Shown piece by piece: positions 58,262 to 64,000 of a stretch of 64,000 nucleotides of DNA. Each line of letters starts with the position of its first letter. Position 1 is the first letter of the stretch. Both the position numbers and the translations under genes were made by a program. Below the pieces are notes generated by a model. The model had not been told where the DNA came from. It saw only the letters and a program-made list of their open reading frames with translations, and did not search any database. Origin of the DNA: Eubacterium sp. (lineage in GTDB: Bacteria; Bacillota; Clostridia; Peptostreptococcales; Anaerovoracaceae); NCBI GenBank assembly GCA_021769965.1, contig JAETRU010000006.1, forward strand, positions 1 through 64,000, given 5' to 3'.

Positions 58262-59282
58262 TCTTTTTTCCCTCAAAAATAACAAAGTAAGCGACAGCTG
58301 TAAATACTGCGCTGATCAATAATTGCGTGTAAAAACTGATTCCCCTGCTGACGATCATGGCAGGCGTGGTCAGCATGGCGCCGCACACCGGCAGGAAGAT
58401 CATCTGAAACAGATGCTCGCTGATGCCCATACCGCCGGGCAGCGGCAGCATATCCACCGCCACCGATATCATGGCCTGCAGCACGACGACCTCTATGACG
58501 TCTATCTGTCTGACGCCAAAGGACAGCAGCACCAGATATGTAATGAAAAACAGCGCGCACCGCTGCAGGAAGGTGATCCCCAGTACATTGAATATGACCC
58601 GCTTGTGATCCGCAAAATACCGGGCGGCCTGCCCGTAGCTTTCCATGGACTGATCCAGTTTTTTCTCAAGAACCGCGGTCCTTTTTTCTCCGATAAAGCA
58701 TTTCACAAGCCGCAGACACCCAAAGGCCAGCGTCTTTGCCACCGCGGGACAGAAAACCAGGATCAGCATACCGCTGATGCAGACCACGTTCAATACGATA
58801 CCCAGCCAGATCCAGTGCATGGCAGGAGCCAGAAAGCGCATGACCAGAGACGGCCGGATCACCACTACCAGAAGTCCGATGATCACCAGCACCAGCTTGT
58901 AGGTAATGGTGATGATGAGCAGCACCAGCGTCGACAGATGGATCGGCAGCCGGTCTTTCTTCATGAATACCACCTGAGCCGGCTGTCCTCCTGTAGCCGA
59001 CGGAGTCACCAGGCTGAAAAAGAAGCCCACGAAGGAATACAGAAAGCAGTGATCCAGACGGACCTTCTGTCTCAGGCTCTTCATCAGATACCAGATGATC
59101 ACCGATTCGCTGAGAATAAAAAAGATGACCAGCGCGACCCCTGCCAGCCAGTAGCCCGACCGGGCCTGACGCACATAAGCCATGATCCGGGCCAGATTCT
59201 GATCTCTGAACACGTAATACATGGTCAGAACAAAACAGACCAGCAGAAATATGCAGTTAAGCAGCGTCTTCTTTTTCTTCAT
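58245..59282 (-). CDS. Lysylphosphatidylglycerol synthase TM-region / flippase-like protein
   Basis: 345 aa from ATG 59282 (track start TTG). Eight TM helices; LIVTPSATGGQPAQVVFM and MLPLPGGMGISEHLFQMIFLP are the UPF0104/AglD-MprF N-terminal family motifs. In MprF this domain flips lysyl-PG; here there is no aminoacyl-transferase part. Located between PAP2 and pssA/psd genes with overlaps on both sides, so it may flip one of the new phospholipids or a glycolipid; that is inference. Confidence 0.82.
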   Translation of the reverse strand: MKKKKTLLNCIFLLVCFVLTMYYVFRDQNLARIMAYVRQARSGYWLAGVALVIFFILSESVIIWYLMKSLRQKVRLDHCFLYSFVGFFFSLVTPSATGGQPAQVVFMKKDRLPIHLSTLVLLIITITYKLVLVIIGLLVVVIRPSLVMRFLAPAMHWIWLGIVLNVVCISGMLILVFCPAVAKTLAFGCLRLVKCFIGEKRTAVLEKKLDQSMESYGQAARYFADHKRVIFNVLGITFLQRCALFFITYLVLLSFGVRQIDVIEVVVLQAMISVAVDMLPLPGGMGISEHLFQMIFLPVCGAMLTTPAMIVSRGISFYTQLLISAVFTAVAYFVIFEGKKNDRIL

Positions 59283-60012
59283 AGCTTTCCGTTCTTCCAA
59301 ATACCTTTAAATCGAGCCAGCTGTAAAATCGCTCAACGATCCTGTATCCATGCATATGCCGGCTCAGGATAAAACATCCCAAAGCGACGGCTGTCCCGCC
59401 AAAAATATCCACCAGATAATGCTGTTTCGTAAATTGAGTCGATGCGAAGATCAAAACAGCAAAGAGCAGAGTGCACCGCCTGTACCAGAGCGGCAGCCTC
59501 TCGCATTTTCTGATGCCCAGCCAGCACATCAGGCTTGCCAGACAGTGGATGGACGGGAACAGATCCAGGGGCGGATCTGCCGCGTAGATCACACTCATAG
59601 CCCAGTCCCAGAAGCCGTCTCCCGTGATCACCGGCCGCACATTGGTGGTGGGATAAAGAAGAAAGATCAGACCGCATACTACCCTGCTGGCCATGTCAGC
59701 AAAGACGAAACGGAACCAGTCTTCCCGGCTGTTCTCTCTGGCAGCCAGCGCATAGCTGACGACCCAGAAGGGAAAGCTGAGCACGTAGATACCTACCCAC
59801 ACCGGCACAAAGGGAACCCTCTGATCCATGGCCGTAGTCAGGTCATGGAGCGGCAGATCGAAAACAGTGATAACATTCTGTGTGATCCAGTAGATCATGC
59901 AGTTCCACACAAAACATCCAGCGAAAGAAAAGAACGCATACCGGGGAATCCATTTTTCCAAGTATGCGTCGTAAAGCCTTCTCAGGCGCTTTCCTTCTCT
60001 CCTGTTTTCCAT
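59257..60012 (-). CDS. PAP2-family membrane phosphatase-like protein, copy 2
   Basis: 251 aa from ATG 60012 (GAAAGGGGTATCGCG). Six TM helices. Motifs FPSIHCLASLMCWLGIRKCERLP (PSxH) and TKQHYLVDIFGGTAVALG (H…D), same subtype as the gene at 18158 and likewise without a clear first RP motif. First gene of the lipid operon PAP2-flippase-pssA-psd (all overlapping or within 10 nt). Confidence 0.8.
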   Translation of the reverse strand: MENRREGKRLRRLYDAYLEKWIPRYAFFSFAGCFVWNCMIYWITQNVITVFDLPLHDLTTAMDQRVPFVPVWVGIYVLSFPFWVVSYALAARENSREDWFRFVFADMASRVVCGLIFLLYPTTNVRPVITGDGFWDWAMSVIYAADPPLDLFPSIHCLASLMCWLGIRKCERLPLWYRRCTLLFAVLIFASTQFTKQHYLVDIFGGTAVALGCFILSRHMHGYRIVERFYSWLDLKVFGRTESYEEKEDAA

Positions 60013-60171
60013 CGCGATACCCCTTTCCTCAGAAAGCTCCATTACATATTATATCGTAGGCAGCAGTGCATTGCAAGAATATGGCGAAAAACTAAGAAAT
60101 ATTTAAGATTTTGGGATTTTCCGACGAGATGCGCCAACATCTTCCAGAAGGTGAAGCAGATTCTGACCACG

Positions 60172-61113
60172 CTACAGTCCCAGCAGCTGGTCAAAGGAGA
60201 TCTGCGGTTCGATCCAGCTTTCCTGCGGAGCCGCTTTGATGATGTCTCCGTCCATAAAATCTCCGATCAGAAACGGCGACAGAGGATCGTGCTGTTTCAT
60301 GTTGGCTTCTACAGTCTCTCTGTCATAGTTGGCGTAACAGTACAGGCAGCCGTGGCCGCAGGTGTTATAGGCTCCGATATCGCAGCCCAGGATGCAGCTG
60401 CATGCCTCTCTGGTCCGGGCGGATCCCGGAAACCGCATAGGCATGCCCACAGCCCGCTCTAAGACCGCTCCGCTCTGACAGCCGCTGCAGTCAGCGCCTG
60501 TTTCCGCCAGCTCGTCTCCTTCTCCGCAGGGCCGGATCACCATGTCGTAACGGGCGGCGATGTCCACAAAGGCTTTACCCAGCGCCAGCCTGTCCTCCCT
60601 GATCACCGCCCGTCCCTGCGGGAAGTTTCGTCTGGTCTTGTCATAGAGATCCAGAAAACTGATGACGCAGTGGTCGGTATAGCCCGCAAGCTGAGCCGCC
60701 ATGTGCTCAAACTGTCTGAGGTGAAAATCCATATCGTACTTTTCTGTAAGAAATACGGGATCATAGCGCCACGATACGCAGTTCTTTCCCAGCCTCTGAG
60801 AAAGATGGCAGAAAGCGTCCATGACTCTGCCCGTTTCCGGCACAAAGGGCTCGATGTCCTTCTCGTAAGGATTGATGGTCACAGCCCAGTGCTGGTGAAA
60901 TCCATCCAGCCTGTCAAGGTCTGCGATCATCGGCTGGGGATTCTTGGTACAGAAAGCGATGCAGTCCACCAGATCCGGATCCAGCAGATATCGTGTCACC
61001 TGCTGCGGGTTATAGGGATTCCGGACCAGCACGCTGCCCTCTTCTATCCTATTGTAAAACCACCGGCTGTAAAAAGCCGGTATGTCTGTTCTGTTTCCAG
61101 TATTTATAATCAT
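60172..61113 (-). CDS. DUF1848 protein with C-terminal Fe-S-type cysteines
   Basis: 313 aa. FYSRWFYNRIEEGSVLVRNPYNPQQVTRYLLDPDLVDCIAFCTKNPQPM and RLGKNCVSWRYDPVFLTEKY are DUF1848 landmarks (barrel related to radical SAM folds). The C-terminal CSCILGCDIGAYNTCGHGCLYCYANYDR holds a tight cysteine cluster including CxxC-like spacing that resembles a displaced SAM-cluster motif. Reaction unknown. Its ATG overlaps the stop of the nucleoid protein gene (ATGA). Confidence 0.8.
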   Translation of the reverse strand: MIINTGNRTDIPAFYSRWFYNRIEEGSVLVRNPYNPQQVTRYLLDPDLVDCIAFCTKNPQPMIADLDRLDGFHQHWAVTINPYEKDIEPFVPETGRVMDAFCHLSQRLGKNCVSWRYDPVFLTEKYDMDFHLRQFEHMAAQLAGYTDHCVISFLDLYDKTRRNFPQGRAVIREDRLALGKAFVDIAARYDMVIRPCGEGDELAETGADCSGCQSGAVLERAVGMPMRFPGSARTREACSCILGCDIGAYNTCGHGCLYCYANYDRETVEANMKQHDPLSPFLIGDFMDGDIIKAAPQESWIEPQISFDQLLGL

Positions 61114-62108
61114 CGGTTCACGATCTTTCCTATGTTTTTCAGCGAAATGGAGATGGTCCCGTCAGGATTGTTGATAAACTCCACGTAACGGCTGTTTTCC
61201 AGATATTCTGTCGGGATCTTGATCTCGATGCCGGTATCTGTCTTGATCTTATGGCTGCGGATGCTCTTGACCACCTTGGGATTATCCACGGTGATCTTTC
61301 CCGGCATATCCGCCTCCATTGCCTTCTGCCTGAAGGTATTTTTCATCTGGTCGTTGTCTCTGAACACCTCTTCACAGATATCGGACGGGGTAAAGGGCAC
61401 ATTCTGCTCCGCGCTTTCGATGATACAGCTCTTGGCGCGGGCAGCCGCAATGGCCGGATTTGCTCCGTACTCTTCTGCCACCTGTCCCGCCAGCTTCCGG
61501 ATCGTCTTTACCGTATCCCTGTCCGACTGGCCGTAAGTGCACTGCAGGACTTTGTCCGGCAGTACCTGTATCTCTTCGCCGCAGATGGACCGCTTCCTGT
61601 CGCACAGAAAGATGCGGAAGCTTTCCAGATCGATAAGAGCGTAGCAGGATATCTTCTGGCTGGTATTCGGCAGCAGGGAAAAATACCGGATGATCTTATT
61701 GACAGCGCCTTCCTGGCCGTTCTCCACCTGATGGGTATAGGCGATCTTATTGGGGAGCAGCAGCAGCCCGACGTATTCCCGGCTTTCCTCTGTAAACTGG
61801 CAGACCAGAAAATCCATGGATTCCGGTTCGTCCGCCTGAGAAACCTGATCGTAGAGCAGATTTCCCGCCGCAGTGGAAAACTCGGTAAAGTCTATGCCGC
61901 CTGCTGTATATCTCTGCAGCGTCTGAAAAAAGATGCTGTGATCCAGAAACTGACCTTCCTTTTTTCCTCCATCGTCCATGATCCGGCTCAGGTGCTTCTC
62001 GATGAATTCCGCCGTGCCGTAGTCAGAAAGCTCCAGTTCTTTCTGAGAAAAGACGCAGATATCGGAGCTTAGATCCATGATATGAAGAATAGCTTTTTTA
62101 ATGATCAT
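61110..62108 (-). CDS. Nucleoid-associated protein (YejK/NdpA family)
   Basis: 332 aa from ATG 62108 (TAGGAGGGCATGT). LHIMDLSSDICVFSQKELELSDYGTAEFIEKHLSRIMDD, then SMDFLVCQFTEESREYVGLLLLPNKIAYTHQ and SYIF-type QKISCYALIDLESFRIFLCD are typical of NdpA. The C-terminus has IKIPTEYLENSRYVEFINNPDGTISISLKNIGKI. The family binds nucleoid DNA; precise role unclear. Confidence 0.82.
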   Translation of the reverse strand: MIIKKAILHIMDLSSDICVFSQKELELSDYGTAEFIEKHLSRIMDDGGKKEGQFLDHSIFFQTLQRYTAGGIDFTEFSTAAGNLLYDQVSQADEPESMDFLVCQFTEESREYVGLLLLPNKIAYTHQVENGQEGAVNKIIRYFSLLPNTSQKISCYALIDLESFRIFLCDRKRSICGEEIQVLPDKVLQCTYGQSDRDTVKTIRKLAGQVAEEYGANPAIAAARAKSCIIESAEQNVPFTPSDICEEVFRDNDQMKNTFRQKAMEADMPGKITVDNPKVVKSIRSHKIKTDTGIEIKIPTEYLENSRYVEFINNPDGTISISLKNIGKIVNR

Positions 62109-62118
62109 ACATGCCCTC

Positions 62119-64000
62119 CTACAGCTTGGTAAATTCCGCATAGATGGCCTGCACAGCGGAGATATAGTCAGCTTCATCTACGCCCAGCAGCATGTTGATT
62201 TTCTCGGAGCCGTGGTCGATGAGGCGGATATTGATCTTGCGGCTGGCGAGGGCGCCGAGAACCTTGACTGCCACGCCCGGGCCTGTAAACAGCTCCCGGC
62301 CCACCACCGCGATCATGGCGATATCGTGAGTGACGGTCACAGATGTTCCGCTGATCTCCTCGATCCGGCCGATCAGTTCTTCTTCGCATTCTGTCAGTTC
62401 AGATTTACGGATCACGATAGTCAGAGAATCAATACCTGACAGAATATTTTTGATAGAAATATTTCTGGCAGAAAACAGCTGCAGAATTTCTGCGCGAAGC
62501 TCCGGCTGTTCACTGAAGCCCGGCTTTTCCACTACGATCGTGGTAAAGCCCTTCTTGCCTGAGATGCCGGAAATGGACAATTTGCTCTGGTAATAATCCG
62601 CGTTCTTTACGATCAGAGTGCCGCTGTCCTCCGGACGATTGGTATTGCGGATGTTGATGGGTATCTCCAGTTTGACCACCGGAAATACGGCGGCCTCATG
62701 CATGACGGCCGCGCCCATGTAGGACAGTTCCCGCAGTTCTTTATATGTAATGACCGGCACCGTCAGCGGATTGTCCACAATGCGCGGATCCGCTACGAGG
62801 AAGCCGGATACATCCGTCCAGTTTTCATAGATATCCGCGCCTACGGCTGCGGCTGCGATAGCGCCTGTCACGTCAGAGCCTCCCCGCGAGAAGGTCTTCA
62901 GCTGCCCGTCAGGCATGGTGCCGTAAAAGCCCGGGATCACAGCCCGCTCTGCCTTTGCCAGAAGTCCCCCCAGAACTTCTTTCGTCTTTGCCTCGTCGTA
63001 ATTTCCGTTCTCGTCCAGCCAGATAGTTCCGAGCGCGTCGATAAAGGTAAAGCCTGTCAGCTCAGCCATGATGCGGGCGTTGAGATACTCGCCCCGGCTG
63101 ATGATATAGTCCCGTTTTGACGGATCGCCGATGGCTTTTGGCAGTTCGGCAAATTCAGCGTCCACGTCCAGAGATACGCCCAGACCCCGGACCAGCACCT
63201 TATAGCGTGCCTGAAGCTTTGGCAGGATCTCCTCTGCCTCGGCCTTCGGTTTCTCCGCGCACTGGATCAGCAGATCTGTGACCTTCTGATCGTCCTTGCT
63301 GCGCCTGCCGGGCGCGCTGACCACGATAAAACGCCGGGACGGATCCTCTTTGATAATGGCAACAGATTTGCGGAACTGCTCCGCGTCGGCCAGAGACGTA
63401 CCGCCGAACTTGGCGACTTTGCAGTCGGCCTTCTCGCGGAAAATATCAGCCAGGGATTCATCGTCGATCTGGTTGATATCGTACTGGGTCGTCTGATAAA
63501 CAAAGTAATTGAGCCAGTTGGAGTACAGCAGATTAGCGCAGGAACGCCATTTGACCACCGGCTCCTTCGTATCGTCATCCCCCGGGAAATAGTTGCACGG
63601 GATCTCCGGATCGATACCGGCGGCTTTGTCCCGCACATATTCTTTCAGCAGAGTATCCGCATCGTATTCGGAATGGCCCATGACAAAGATCTGCCGGTCG
63701 TTTTCTGATTTCACAGCAAAAACGCCTGCCTCATCGGAACTTGAAATAATCTTCAGTTCCGGCACAGCCTCGATATCTTCTCTGTTGACTGTTGTATTTC
63801 TGGAATGGGGCACATAGAATTCATCGTCAAAACCGCGGAACAGCATGCCTTTCTTATAGTCCAGATGATGCCTGAACACACCGGACAGCTTCTTCGGCAG
63901 CGTGTGCTTCTGAATGCCGTAGTGGTAATAAAGTCCGGCCTGGGCGCCCCAGCAGATATGAAAGGTGCTGTGGACGTGGCGTTTGGACCACTCCATGATC
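62119..64000 (-). CDS. Fusion: homoserine O-acyltransferase (MetA) + aspartate kinase, partial at the 5' end
   Basis: Open frame through the window edge. N-terminal part (visible residues 1-185) is Met[23 protein letters not shown] (catalytic Cys), [43 protein letters not shown] (catalytic His and Glu), [40 protein letters not shown]. About 115 N-terminal residues lie outside. A 17-residue linker leads to aspartate kinase: [76 protein letters not shown] and two ACT domains ([17 protein letters not shown]…; [20 protein letters not shown]…). One chain would thus catalyse the first step of the aspartate pathway and the step committing homoserine to methionine. Confidence 0.9.
   Translation of the reverse strand, partial: IMEWSKRHVHSTFHICWGAQAGLYYHYGIQKHTLPKKLSGVFRHHLDYKKGMLFRGFDDEFYVPHSRNTTVNREDIEAVPELKIISSSDEAGVFAVKSENDRQIFVMGHSEYDADTLLKEYVRDKAAGIDPEIPCNYFPGDDDTKEPVVKWRSCANLLYSNWLNYFVYQTTQYDINQIDDESLADIFREKADCKVAKFGGTSLADAEQFRKSVAIIKEDPSRRFIVVSAPGRRSKDDQKVTDLLIQCAEKPKAEAEEILPKLQARYKVLVRGLGVSLDVDAEFAELPKAIGDPSKRDYIISRGEYLNARIMAELTGFTFIDALGTIWLDENGNYDEAKTKEVLGGLLAKAERAVIPGFYGTMPDGQLKTFSRGGSDVTGAIAAAAVGADIYENWTDVSGFLVADPRIVDNPLTVPVITYKELRELSYMGAAVMHEAAVFPVVKLEIPINIRNTNRPEDSGTLIVKNADYYQSKLSISGISGKKGFTTIVVEKPGFSEQPELRAEILQLFSARNISIKNILSGIDSLTIVIRKSELTECEEELIGRIEEISGTSVTVTHDIAMIAVVGRELFTGPGVAVKVLGALASRKINIRLIDHGSEKINMLLGVDEADYISAVQAIYAEFTKL

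Overview
The window looks like a chromosome segment from an anaerobic, low-to-mid G+C Gram-positive bacterium of the class Clostridia (Bacillota). The evidence is AGGAGG-type ribosome sites before almost every gene, FeoB-associated Cys-rich peptides, TatD-linked radical SAM, NhaC, DUF1848 and YtrA-type GntR proteins, LysM/G5/NlpC wall hydrolases, and intrinsic terminators with T-runs. The exact family cannot be fixed from sequence reading alone. Many start codons were moved from the ORF-track position to the ATG/GTG/TTG that sits 6-10 nt behind a clear Shine-Dalgarno site.

Layout. 1-2520: ABC exporter, DUF3169-like membrane protein and XRE regulator. 2640-6200: SMR efflux gene, a decayed prophage scar (holin with internal deletion, frameshifted SPP1-gp7-type head protein) abutting tRNA-Leu(CAG), a PD-(D/E)XK-like nuclease, and two arrays of GGGCTT hairpin repeats. 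6211-18000: FAD oxidoreductase, DUF1292, uvrC, two D,D-carboxypeptidases, divergent serC/serA with a shared dyad, an XRE/membrane-protein pair with twin operators, and two LysM-G5-NlpC/P60 hydrolases. 18158-25148: PAP2, DAG kinase, DUF1287, radical SAM, YihY, rdgB, mntP, a D-2-hydroxyacid dehydrogenase and an AEC carrier. 25309-29900: a three-gene phosphorelay/c-di-GMP operon. 29988-36065: FMN-dependent hydroxyacid oxidase, Ca2+/cation exchanger and an iron(II) uptake locus (feoA, feoB, two Cys-rich peptides, DUF2325, DtxR-type repressor) tied together by five GTTAG-N6-CTAAC operators.

36500-44950 is the most unusual block: one YtrA-like GntR repressor, one ABC ATPase, then four tandem pairs of a membrane-anchored WG-repeat protein plus an ABC-2 permease, with a third hairpin array at its 3' end. 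45135-45374 is a fourth, unrelated inverted-repeat cluster. 45549-52844 holds a class V aminotransferase, an ECF S-component, and an NhaC antiporter preceded by a sigma-54 promoter and a palindrome that overlaps the stop codon of an adjacent NtrC-type regulator; its kinase has a solute-binding sensor domain. 52998-56237: lipoprotein, Mrp-type Fe-S carrier, AEC carrier, ferredoxin-like protein. 56325-56714: a stand-alone non-coding RNA with its own promoter and terminator, resembling the raiA motif from memory. 56720-60012: phosphatidylethanolamine branch (psd, pssA) with a flippase-like protein and PAP2 protein. 60172-64000: DUF1848, nucleoid-associated protein and, running off the window, a fusion of homoserine O-acyltransferase (MetA) to aspartate kinase.

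All functional statements come from reading motifs and translations; no database search was run.
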